Part shown: positions 20,450-31,827 of the stretch, one piece after another
Position numbering within the stretch: position 1 is the stretch's first letter
Layout: every line of letters starts with the position of its first letter
Source of the DNA: Buxus sempervirens
Lineage: Eukaryota > Streptophyta > Magnoliopsida > Buxales > Buxaceae
NCBI GenBank assembly: GCA_947561395.2
Contig: OX387192.1
Span: 14,296,221-14,360,220 of the forward strand
Direction: 5' to 3'
DNA: 64,000 bases
The notes under the pieces: model-generated
What the model was told of the DNA's origin: nothing
The model's input: only the letters and a program-made list of their open reading frames with translations
Databases searched by the model: none
Program-made: the position numbers and the translations under genes

Positions 20450-22360
20450 CCTTGCCAAGGGAGATGGTTGGGAGCACCTTTGATGGCCTCGTATGTCTCT
20501 TTGATGTTGTACAAACCTGAGCTGCTGGGAACCCATGTTATTCTGTTGTTCTTGCTTTGATCGGGCTTTGGTATGCTTTCCAGGTGCTGCCATGCTTCAA
20601 TTAGATCCATTGAGTTAGCTGGAGGGACATCCCATTCGCTGTCAGTGATGATTTCTTGCACTCGTGCATTGCTGCCAAAACCAGAATCATAGATGATCCT
20701 TATCCCAAATTTTTTAACTAAAGGTCCACATGGCAACCAAGGATCAAACCAAAGCGAAGTGGAGGATCCATCTCCTATCTTATGCTACACAAAATTCTGC
20801 ACTTCGTTTCTGGATTTTAGTATTTTCCTCCAAGACCACGAACAATTGGTAGGGAAGCTCAACGCCTAGAGATTTTGCTCTTTAATTAAGTGCCTATGGA
20901 TCCAAGCCACCCATAGAGAGTCTTTGCGCAAGATCAAGTGCCATACCCTCTTCATGACAGCGGCCTTATTCCATGATTCAATGTCTAGGAGACCTAAACC
21001 CCCCTCAGATTTAGAGGTGCAAACGTGCTTCCAATTAATAAGTGTCAATTTGCGACAAGAGTCACCGCCTGCCCATAGGAAAGAGCAACACATCTGGTTG
21101 ATTTTTCTGAGAACCTTCTTCGGCAATAAACTTGAGTAGAAAACAAAACAGCCTTAATGAGTTGAACTCTACCTGCATATGATAGGAGTTTCCCTTTCCA
21201 AGATTGAATTTTCCCTTTGATTCTTATTATCAGGTTCTCACAATCATCATAAGACAATTTTTTTGTTATTAGTGGCAAACCCAAATATCTGACTGGTAGA
21301 CTTCCTTCATTGAAGTTTGTAGCTACTAAGATCATGTCCTTATCAGCATTAGACACCCCACTGAAGAAAACAATGCTCTTTTTTTCATTGCACTCTATGA
21401 ATCTTTTCCAAGGCTTGCAAAAGTATATGGACTGGACTGATTTCAAATCAGCTTTTGAGAAAAGGAAGATGTCATCAGCAAATGACACCATGATAATCTT
21501 AGGATCTGCACATTTCGGGTGGAACTTGAAGTCGATCTCCGCCTCTTTGTTGATGGTATCTAACACCAGCTCCATGACCAATACGGAGAGGTAGGGGATA
21601 AGGGATCCCCTTGTCTAAGCCGTTTGCCCCTTTGAAGAACCCATGAGAAGTTCCATTAAGAATCAAGGAGAAGGAGGTTGTTGATATACATTGAACAACC
21701 CAGATTATGAAGGTAGGAGGGAACCTCATGCACTGTAGTATAATCGGTATGCTGCTCCAACAGACTAAGTTGAAGGCCTTCCAAAGATCAATCTTGAAAG
21801 CACATCGAGGGATCCCTTTGTTGAGGTGGTAGTTGTGTACTAACTCATGGACCAACAAAACATTGCCACTTATGCTACTACCTAGCACAAATGCAGATTG
21901 GTTTAAGCTTACCAGATCTTCCATTAGTCCTCTCATTTGATTTGCTAAGATCTTTGAGATGCACTTGTAAATGGTGCCCACACAAGATATCGGCCTAAAA
22001 TCACCTACTTGGGATGGATTTTTGCATTTTGGAACAAGCACAATGAAGGAATGATTCACTTGTTTTAGTAAGCATCCAGAAGAGAAGAAGCTTGAGATGG
22101 CATCTTCGACCTCACCACCAACAATACACCAGGTAGCTTTGAAGAACCCTGGGGTAAATCCGTCAGGCCCTGGGGCCTTGTTCTCGTTGAGGCCAAACAT
22201 GGTTGCTCTTATTTCATCCCTTTCCACTAGCTTTGCTAGTTCCTCCACCTGAGCGTCAGTCAAATTCTTGGAAATCAGGTTCTGTATAGCTTCCAAGTTC
22301 GAACTACCACTAACTAAAGTGGTACAATTCCCTCCTAACAAGCTTTCGAAATGTTCAGTA
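20450..22360 (-). pseudogene. LINE-f: ORF2 RT to zf-RVT, truncated both ends
   Basis: Minus strand from 22360: the linker EHFESLLGG, then NENKAPGPDGFTPGFFKATW, FRPISCVGTIYKCISKILAN, a degraded SAFVLGSSISGN, CAFKIDLWKAF, the RT core with frameshifts around 21600 and 21400, and FADDIFLF at about 21470. Then come PVRYLGLPLITKK, a frameshift near 21130, WKHVCTSKSEGGLGLLD, and the zf-RVT start as far as PNHLPWQG. There it stops at 20450 and is fused to the endonuclease of LINE-d. No poly(A) end of this copy remains. Older than LINE-e judging from its many breaks. Confidence 0.83.
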
Positions 22361-22580
22361 AAAAGGGTAATAATAAAAAATAAAACTATTAGTAAAGGGA
22401 ATTGGAGAAACTGGCTACTATCCTTCTGCCAAGATCTTTCCATATTCTTCACATGGCCACATCTCCTTCTGCCAAGATCATTCCATTCAAATGGAATTGG
22501 AGAAACTGGCCACTCACAGCTACAACTTCCTTGAAAAACTAAGGGAGGAAAAGGGTAATAATAAAAAAAATAAAACTACT
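22361..22580. repeat. Local imperfect duplication beside LINE-f
   Basis: AAAAGGGTAATAATAAAAAA occurs at 22361-22380 and again at 22549-22568. GGAATTGGAGAAACTGGC occurs at 22399-22416 and 22494-22511, and CCTTCTGCCAAGATC near 22422 and 22465. The two copies of the blocks are interleaved rather than simply tandem. Confidence 0.75.
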
Positions 22581-23764
22581 TTAATAAAGGGACAAAATTT
22601 TATTTTTTACATGCTTTGCAGCAAAGCTCAATCCAACTCAACTATTTTTATTTTTATTTTTTTCTCTTAAAAAATCTAGAGGCCCAATTCATCTTGTTGT
22701 TCTACTGCCAAATCCTATAGTCATTCCTGCAACGATTTTATTGATTATGTTCAATTAAAGATCTTGTTATTCTATTTCCAAATCCCTTTAGTCATTCCTG
22801 GAGTCACCATAATGATTCTATTCAATTAATTAAAAAATTCATTGGATCAAAAAACAAAATAAACTTTTTCATTGAACCACTATAAAACGGTTGGCATTTT
22901 AAAATTCATTGCTTTTGATGATTTCAACTCACTGTAATCATCACAACCACTATAATAACGGATCCAATTCCTTAATCGGGTTAGGGTTAAGATGGGTTTA
23001 GTCCAACCCAATCCTAACCCACTCCTCCTCCCTTTGGTCAACACTCAGTAGCTGAATTCTCTCTCCTCCTTCCACTCTCCTCTCTCCCAAATTATCCCCC
23101 CCCTTTTTTTTCTTTTAACTGATTTCACATGGTATGTGATGAATTTTGATTAGCACAGGACAAAATATTGCCTCTGCTGGTTAAAATTTTAACCCCCAAC
23201 AGAGTCCGATGGATTTCATTTCTAAATCCATCGAAATCACTTGTAGAAATAAAATACCATGGCTAATTCCATTCAAAGGTACAATTGATAATCTCCAAGT
23301 TGGATTACACTTATTTTCATCCCACTAATCAACATGTTCAGCACTAAAACAATGAAGATCACAGGCAAAAAACTAGTGCAGCAGATTTGAAAACCTGATC
23401 CAAGACTATGTAACTAAAACAGATGAGAATAAAATCATATTAGAGCATATGCGTGCTCCAAATTGGAAGCCTATGTGCACAATAGAAGAGAGGAGTAGAA
23501 TGATCCATTCATTGGAGATCACAGCCAGAAAAAGGGTTTGTAGTAGATCTAATTCATATAAGGTAACTTACAAAAAGTTAAAGAATCCCATAAAAAAGGA
23601 CTTAGGAAGTTAGCAACAAATCCAAAGAATATCCCTGAAGATTATGTTCTCGTCAATACATGGTTATTGTATTTGAGACTACTTAATGCATTCAAGGATG
23701 AAACAAGTGTATTTTAATGTGCATGATAAGTGCAAATAATTAACTGGTACTTGCCAAACTGCCA
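22361..23764. other. Possible unique DNA, no gene found
   Basis: No transposon coding sequence, LTR end or gene-like frame is visible. The stretch contains a local duplication (22361-22580), a CT-rich tract near 23050-23110 and A/T-rich sequence. Removing the great nest (23774-46016) makes it contiguous with 46028-46239. This is the only part of the window that might be non-repetitive. Confidence 0.5.
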
Positions 23765-25299
23765 ACTTAAGACTTTTTTTTTTTTGGAAATTAAGTATTG
23801 TATTCCAATAGTAATTGTACAAGTAAGCCTGTCATCCTACAACAATGCACTCCTGACCCCTATTACAAGCATCCTAACTAGTACCCACCATACAACTTGT
23901 TTAACAAAACCTCCAATTGAATCCCCAATTGGAGATCACCTGCCTATGAATGTCGTTGTCTCTTACCACAAACGCATTACCAGATAACAGAAAAAGAATA
24001 TCCTGATAGATAAGTTTGCAAACTTCATCATGAGGAAGAGAAGAGTTCTTGAATACCCTCATATTCCTCTCATTCCATACATGGTAAACAGCCGCTGCAA
24101 TCGACAGTCATCTAACGATGTTTATTGGGCTATTAGAACTCCAAGTCGCTATACCCCTCTGAATTATATCATTCCACGATGAGACCGAATAGCTCAAGCA
24201 ATTTCTTCTCAGAAGATCCCTCCAGATCTGGTTACTATACCCGGATTCAAAGAACAGGTGCTCCACTGATTCATTATTCCTCCGACAAAGAACACACATC
24301 GCCCCTTGGATTATTCCCCATCTTAAAAGTTTATCCTTTGTTAATAATGCCTTCTTGATAGCTATCCACAGAACAAATGCATGCCGAGGTATGTTCTTTG
24401 AGAACCATACCAATTCCTTCCAATTAACTGTTGTGCAAACCATGTCCAGCTCTTCGTAAGTGCTACTGATATCAAATTCACCTGATATAGATAATGTCCA
24501 CACTATTCGACCACTCACACTTGATATTGGCCTTGGTAATTCATCTAATCTTGCCCACACCTCCATAAGGTCTGCTGAAACCGCCACCGAAATGTTCCAA
24601 TCATCAATAATATCTTGCACTGTAGTTGATACCGGAAGGCCAGAATCATAGATCAACCTTGCACCGAATGCTTGAGCTAGCGATCCCAAAGGATGCCAAT
24701 TATCGTACCAGATGGATGTTTCCCTTCCATTGTTGATCTTATGCTTTATAAAGCCTGTGACCACACTTCTAGACTTAAGTATTTTCCTCCACGCCCAGGA
24801 TGAGGAGGAGGGAATTGGCACACTCCAAAAGTTCCTCCCTCTTAGAAGATTGTTGTTAACCCATCGAACCCACAGGTTGTCAACTCTACTTGCCACCAAC
24901 CAAGCTTGTCGCATTATGGCACACTTGTTCCACAAATGAAGGTTCATCACCCCCAATCCACCTTGAGCTATTGGAGCACATATATTTTCCCACTTGAACT
25001 TGCTTACTTTCCTATCTGGACCTGCTCCTAACCATATAAAATGTAAAACCCTGACCCAGATTATATCTTAATTATTAAGCTTAATTATCTAAAGTGGGAT
25101 TATTAGACTAATTAAGTACGTGTGTTATGAAAATGGGCTAAATGTGGATTATACTTGAGGATTTAGGAAAATCAATTGAACTTTATTGAAGTTATTAAGG
25201 TAAGCTTAGTTAATGTTATTTATTAATTTCAACTGGCTAAGATACCCTCCAATTAGTTTTAGTGAATTGGAAATCAAAGTTTGAAAAATTAGAGTTAAG

Positions 25300-25826
25300 T
25301 GTACCTAAAGTATCTCCCAAGAACACCGAAAGAACCACCCAAGTATCCCTAGAGTACACCCAAGTATTATCCAAAGTACCACCCAAGTACACCCATGCAT
25401 TAGCCAAAGTACCCAAGTACTACCTAAAGCATCCCCTTTTATTACCTAAGGTACCCCACTTGAATGCCTAAAGTACCCCTAGTATTACCTAAGGTACCCC
25501 CTTGTATTGCCTAAGGTACCTCACTTGTGTACCTAAGGTACCCCACTGTTTTACCTAAGGTACCCATTTATTCTGCCTAAGGTACCCCCATTGTTTTACC
25601 TAAGATACACCCCCTTATATAAGTAAGGTATCCCCTTCTATAACTAAGGTACCCCCTCTTATATTACTAAAGTATACCCTCCAAGCATACCTAAAGTATG
25701 CCCCTTGAAATAACTAAGGTAAACTCCCTTGAAACACCAAGGTACCCCTCAAATAACACTAAGGTACCCACTACCTAACACTAAGGTACCCCTCCTTATA
25801 ACACTCAGGTACTCCCTTATAACACT
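25300..25826 (+). repeat. CCTAAGGTACCCC degenerate tandem array
   Basis: More than twenty imperfect units with the core CTAAGGTACCCC and a variable spacer (for example ACCTAAGGTACCCCACTTG) follow each other with a period of roughly 20-28 bp. The array lies in the first piece of LTR H, upstream of its TATA box at 39122. Confidence 0.85.
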
Positions 25827-25837
25827 CAGCTCGGTAG

Positions 25838-27158
25838 CAGCAGCCGGGTCAGTACTGCCTGTTAAGCCAATTTTGGCAGGTGCATGTATCCAGAACCAGC
25901 CAGTATCTAATAAATCTGAAAGAAAGAGCTGGTCGGCCTTATTTGGCAACCAAGTAAAAGCTAGGACAAAGTTGCTATTCGTGGAGCCCCAGATAGTCGA
26001 TGGTAAGGTCATCGTCACTCCTCCTCAACAAGTGACTAAAGATCATATTAAACTGTGGGAAGGCAGTCTAGTAGGTCATTTTCTTGATAAGAATTTTCCA
26101 TTTCCGGTTGTAAGAAGCTTGGCCGAGCGGCTTTCGGGTAGAATGGGCTCGGTTCAGGTCTCTGCTATTGAAAAAGGCTTTTTTTGTATTCAGATTTAGT
26201 AGCTCTGAAATGCGAGAGAAGGTGTTGCATGGTGCTCCATGGCACTTTGGGGGAGGCTATTGATATTGTGTGAGTGGGAGCCTAACATGCAATTCGTCAA
26301 AGCACAACTAAGTAATGTTCTAGTTTGGATAAGATTATTGAATATCCCTATGGAGTATTGGTCGCCTGAAGGTATCAATATCATTGCCAGTAGAGTAGGG
26401 AGACCTCTGTTCATGGATCAACATACTGAAAACAAGTCCAGATTGAGCTTTGCGAAGGTTTGTATGGAGATGGACGTAGATAACCAATTTCCGGATAAAG
26501 TTTACATTAATACATCTGGAGATGAAACAAAGGTCGTAGATGATCTGTAGATAGATGTTGAATATACATGGAAGCCGATGAAATGTGCTCACTGTAAGAT
26601 CTTTGGACATTTGGAGAACATGTGTAGAAGACCAAAGACGTCCGTTTGGATCCCATCTCAGCCGGGTAATCATGATCCAGTGCATGCAGGTGAGGAGTGT
26701 CACAATTCGGATAGTCTCAAACCCAAGGAAGGAAATGCAGAAGTTATAGGTGGCAATAGTAGGCAAGTTTGTGAGCAGACCCAGGTGGATCAATGGCGAG
26801 TGGTTAAGGCCAAGGGCAAAGAGGTTCTAGTTGAACCTACCCTTAGCTCATCCCAAAGTAGTGGAGCATTGGTTGAAGTGTGTAGAAGTCCATCACCTAT
26901 TGATGATAGATTATCAAGTAGTCCATGTGCTGAATCAAGAAACTCAGCCGTTCCAAAATCTCCCAACCATGAAGGTATTGTCGTAGAAAAAAGTTTGGAG
27001 AATTGAGGGATGTGAGTGAAGTAATGTCACCTAAGCTTACATCGAAACAAGAGGAAGAAGAAGATTCTAGTTGATGAAGTGGCTATGAAACAAGCAAAAA
27101 ACAAGCAAGGTATTGGCGACCCAGGGGGAGCACAGAGAATGGGTGGGGGTTCATCTTC
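25838..27158 (+). pseudogene. LINE-h ORF1 (nucleic-acid-binding protein), broken
   Basis: The frame carries a DUF4283-like domain (SWSALFGNQVKARTKLLFVE and following), a frameshift near 26195-26240, then LLILCEWEPN and SFAKVCMEMD. A TAG follows at about 26548, and then the CCHC zinc knuckle CAHCKIFGHLENMC near 26586. In plant L1 elements this protein binds element RNA as a chaperone. The acidic/basic tail ends with further breaks near the ORF2 start. At the ORF junction the bases CTTATGATTAA keep the ATGA overlap seen in LINE-j. Confidence 0.85.
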
Positions 27159-28000
27159 TTATGATTAAAATCGGAGCTTGGAACATTAGGGGTCTCAATG
27201 ACCTCGCCAAACAAGGAGAGGTGAAAGCAATGATAGTAAGCCAAAAGCTATGTTGTATTTGTCTAGTTGAGACAAAAGTAAGGTAGGTGAATTCACACTT
27301 GGTGAAGAACTTAGTATGCCCAAACTGGAGCATGATTTCGAACTACAAAGAATCCATTAAAGGGCGTATATGGTTACTGTATGATAACCAAGTTTTGAAA
27401 ATCAATACATTGACTGCCACAGATCAGTTGATTCATTGTTGTGTGGAGTTATTACTTGTACAAAAAAGATGTTTTCTCTCTTGTGTGTACGGTTCTAATG
27501 ACCACAAGGAGAGGAGAGAGTTGTGGCAGCAATTGAGGAAGAATGCAGTGGATTACCCATGGATGGTTATCGGGGATTTTAACTGTGTTCGTGGCCAGGC
27601 AGAGAAATTAGGTGGCAAAAGTATCAAGAGGCAACCAACTGAGGAATTTAACAGATGTATTAACATATGTGCCTTGTCGGATATGAAGTTTAAAGGGTAT
27701 CTTCTTTCCTGGAGCAATAGAAGTTTAGGCACAAGGAAAGTTGCTTGTAAGCTCGATAGAACACTTGTTAACAAGGGATGGCTTATTGAATTCTCATCAT
27801 CTGAGGTGGAGTTTTTAAATGCCGGAATTTCTTATCATAGCCCGATGGTAGTAACAATATTTCCGGAAAAGCAAGGAGGGGCAAGATTGTTTAGATTTTT
27901 CAATCACTGGTCTAACCATGAACAATTCGTTCCATTGGTGGCTGAAGCCTGGAGGTGCCATTTTTATGACCACCCTATGTTCCGAGTGGTGAAAAAGCTC

Positions 28001-29424
28001 CTATGCGGGTAAGCTTACTCTCATTAAAGCTGTCTTGTTCTCTATTAAGGTTCATTGGCTCTCTTCTTTCATCATACCTAAAAGCGTTATTCTAGAATTG
28101 GAAAAGATTTCCAGGAGGTTTCTATGGTCGGGACCTGACCTTAAACGGAAAATGAACCCTATTAGCTGGAAAATCATTTGTGCTCCAAAAAAGGAGGGTG
28201 GCCTTGGGATACTCCACTTAAATACATGGAACAAAGCAGCAATAATGAAGCATATATGGAAAATTCTGGTTGTTGGCAGCTCTCTTTGGGTAAGATGGGT
28301 ACACAGGTATCTTATGAAAGACCGGAATTTCTGGACTATAAATGTGCCTACTAACTCTTCATGGGCATGGAGGAAGATTCTTAAGTTGCAGTATGGAATG
28401 GCTCATCTAATCAAAAGGAAGATCTATAATGGTTTGAACACCTCCTTGTGGTATGATAACTGGCATCCGGAGGGGCCCCATTTCAGTAAGTATGGTAATC
28501 GGTTGATCTATGACTCTGGTCTCACACGACATGCCATGGTTAGCAACATAATCTCTGGTTATACATGGGACCCTCCTGTAGCTGCATCTCCAGATTTAAT
28601 TGAAGTCTGGGGTAGGCTTGATGAGCTGCCGCACCCATCACCTGATCGAGAAGATGTAGTAGTGTGGACTCCTTCAAAATCAGGTACTTTTGACATTTCC
28701 AGTGCATATAAGCATATTGATACGCATAGGAGCCAAGTGGTATGGTATGGACTCATATGGTTCTCCAAACACATCCCTAAGCATGCTTTTATACTATGGC
28801 TGGCTGTGAACCAAAGGTTGCTAACCAAGGATCGGTTGCGTAATAAGGGTATTGTGGACAACCCTTCGTGCGTGTTCTGTAGAGCACATGACGAGTCTCA
28901 CGCACACTTATTCTTTGAGTGTACTTATAGTGCCCATGTGTGGAACCATGTTTTGGAGCATAATGGAGTCGCAAGACTACATCATTCTTGGGTGGATGTT
29001 GTGCAATGGGCTGCATCTTTGAAGCTTCGTAGCCCACATGCCAACCTCAAATTTCAAGCTTTCTTTTGCAGCAAGTGTCTACCACATCTGGAGGGAAAGA
29101 AACAGAAGGGTATTCAGAAATTGTTATATGCCATGGGAAGATTTGGGGTCGCTAATTGCTTTGGATGTTAGAGGGAAAGCTAACTTGAAGCGTGTGGCTC
29201 TACCTGACTCCCCCCTCCACCGCCATCTTGTTCATAGGTGGGATTTAGAGTGGGAACTTGTAAGGTGATGATTGGGTAATCTTGTATTCTCTTGTGTTCT
29301 TGTGTTCTTATCATGTGCCCTGATACATTAAGGAGCACATTGGGTTGTCTTGTTTGAGTTGTCATTGTACATATCTTTATTTTAATATATCACTTTGGAC
29401 TTACCTTCCAAAAAAAAAAAAAAA
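28001..29424 (+). mobile_element. 5'-truncated LINE (LINE-i) inside LINE-h
   Basis: It begins in the RT thumb (CTATGCGGGTAAGCTTACTC) and ends in GGACTTACCTTCC plus a 15-base A-run (29410-29424). The host frame reads FRVVKKL|KTWSRKE across the insertion. The duplicated target is AAAAAGCTC at 27992-28000, with AAAAAACTC at 29418-29426 blending into the tail. It belongs to the same subfamily as LINE-a and LINE-k. Confidence 0.88.
28004..29268 (+). pseudogene. LINE-i ORF2 thumb and zf-RVT fragment
   Basis: The sequence runs from the RT thumb (KAVLFSIKVHWLSSFIIPKS) through SWAWRKILK, LWYDNWHPEGPHF and the zinc cluster CVFCRAHDESHAHLFFEC to the end RHLVHRWDLEWELVR. A frameshift near 29050 splits the last block (FAASVYHIWRERNRRVFR is in the next frame). 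No RT catalytic core is present. Confidence 0.86.
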
Positions 29425-31827
29425 CTCAAGACGTGGAGTAGAAAAGAGAGTTTCGTCAATATCTCAGATAAAGTTGTCCAACTTAGAGCTGAACTAGCAG
29501 ATATCCAAAAGAGCAGTTATATATCACCTCTGGCAGATGATGTGGTAGACAAAGAGAGATCAACCCAAGCTGACTTGATGAAAGCATTAAGGATTGAAGA
29601 ATCACAATTGAGGCAGAAGTCTAGAATTACTTGCCTTAAGGAGGGTGATAAAAACACGTGGTTTTTTCATAATCATGTGATCTCAAGAAGGGCTACGAAC
29701 AGAATTCTCACTATCGCTTAGGATAATGGTGATATCATTTCGGACCCGAGTGGTATAAGTCGAGCATTTGTCGATCATTTCTCGAAATTTCTGGGTAGTG
29801 AGGACCCGGTCGACATGCAGAATTATCCATCATTCCTTAGAAGGTTGTCTGAAGCTCACCAGAGAATTGTTATGGAGGAGGTCTCAGCTGAGGAAATCAA
29901 AGCCATTTTATTCTCTTTAAAGGAGGACAAAGCTCCCGCAACTGATGGATTCACATCTGATTTCTTTAAGAAGGCCTGGTCGGTTGTGGGGCCGAATGTT
30001 ATAGAGGCTATTCTCAGTTTCTTCAAGGACGGCAAACTGCTAAAGCAAGTAAATTCAACATCCATTACCCTTATCCCCAAGTGTCCAAACTCAGCTAAGG
30101 TATCTAGCTATAGACCCATTTCCTGTGTAAATACTATAATACAAGTGTATTTCAAAAATCATTGCCAACAGGTTCAAGAGAATCATTGGTGACATTGTGG
30201 GAGATTACCAAGCCGCATTTGTTCCTGGGAGATCGATTGCTGATAATGTTTTGTTAACTCATGAACTTCTCCACAGCACACATCTGAACAAAAGAAAGCC
30301 TAGGTGTGCTATAAAAGTTGACCTTAGCAAGGCTTACGACTCAGTATCGTGGAGATGTGTTAGGAAAACTCTATCTGTGTTGGGGTTTCCACCGAAGTTC
30401 ATTGGGTGGGTGATGGAATGCATTTTGACCACGACTTACTCGATCATGATTAATGGTGGTATGAATGGCTTCTTCAAGGGAGCTAAGGGATTGAGGTAGG
30501 GTGATCCAATGTCTCCATAAATTTTGTTCTCATCATGGAGATGTTTAATGCTATCCTTCAAGAGAGCACCAGCAAACAAGCATACAAGTTCTTCCCCAAG
30601 TGCTCCAAATTGAACATCAAATTAGTATGTTTTGTGGATGATTTGGTAATGTTTTCTTTTGGAGATGCAGGTTCTATCAAGTTTTGCATGGAAGCATTGC
30701 AGAAACTCCAAACCACTTCAGGTATCAAAGTAAACAAAGACAAAACCACTATGTTCCTGGCTGGTATGGATGAAAGAATGAAGACTAATCTGAGCAACAG
30801 ATTTGGGCTGAAGTTAGGAAGCCTTCCCATCAAGTACTTGGGGCTGCCATTGTTGTCATCGAAACGTACCCCAAAGGACTGTGAGCCACTAGTGTCACGC
30901 ATAAGAATGAGAATTCACTCTTGGAAGAACAATAACCTCTCTTATGCAGGAAGACTTACACTCATAAACTCGGTTTTATTCTCCATAACAGTACATTGGC
31001 AATCAATTTTCATTATTCCCAAATGTGTTTCTGAGGAAATCCAAAAGGATTGTCAGCACTTCCTTTGGGCTGGACAAAATTCTTCAAAAAAGGTATGTCC
31101 CATAGCATGGAAAGTAATATGTGCACCGAAATCTCATGGTGGCCTTGGAGTTAAAAGTTTACATGTATGGAACAAGGCGGCTATTCTTAAGCATGTATGG
31201 TCAATTGTTAACAAGTCACAATCACTTTGGGTGAAATGGACTCGAAGCTACCTCATCAGAGACAGAAATTTTTGGGCGATTCAATGCCCATCAAGGTGTA
31301 CGTGGATATGGAGAAAGATATTAAAAGCCAGATCTCATGCAGCAGATTGACTGAAGGTCAGAGTTTTCAATGGTGTGGACACTTCACTTTGGTATGACAA
31401 TTGGCATCCAGATGGTCCAATTGTCCCAAGGTTTGGGCATCACATTGTCTATGATTCAGGTTTGCATATTTTGGCTTCGGTGAGTAGTATCATTGAACAT
31501 AATGAGTGGTCGGTTCCTCCAGCGGTCACAATCGATCTCATGGAGGTATGGAGCAAACTTTGTTTGTTACCAAAACCAGATGGCTCAAGAGAGGATAGGT
31601 TGATATGGACAACTTCAAAATCTGGTGTGTTCGACATTGCAAGTACCTACAACTACATGCATTTTTTTTTTTTTTGGAAAGGTTAAGGAGGTTCAATTAA
31701 ATAAAAGGAAGAATGTACAAAGCAGATAGTGGGCATACCCACCAAACACAACAAGGAGCAACCACGCTCATACTAGTGTAAACACAATACAAACATATCT
31801 AAGAGAAATGAACACAGACACCCATCC

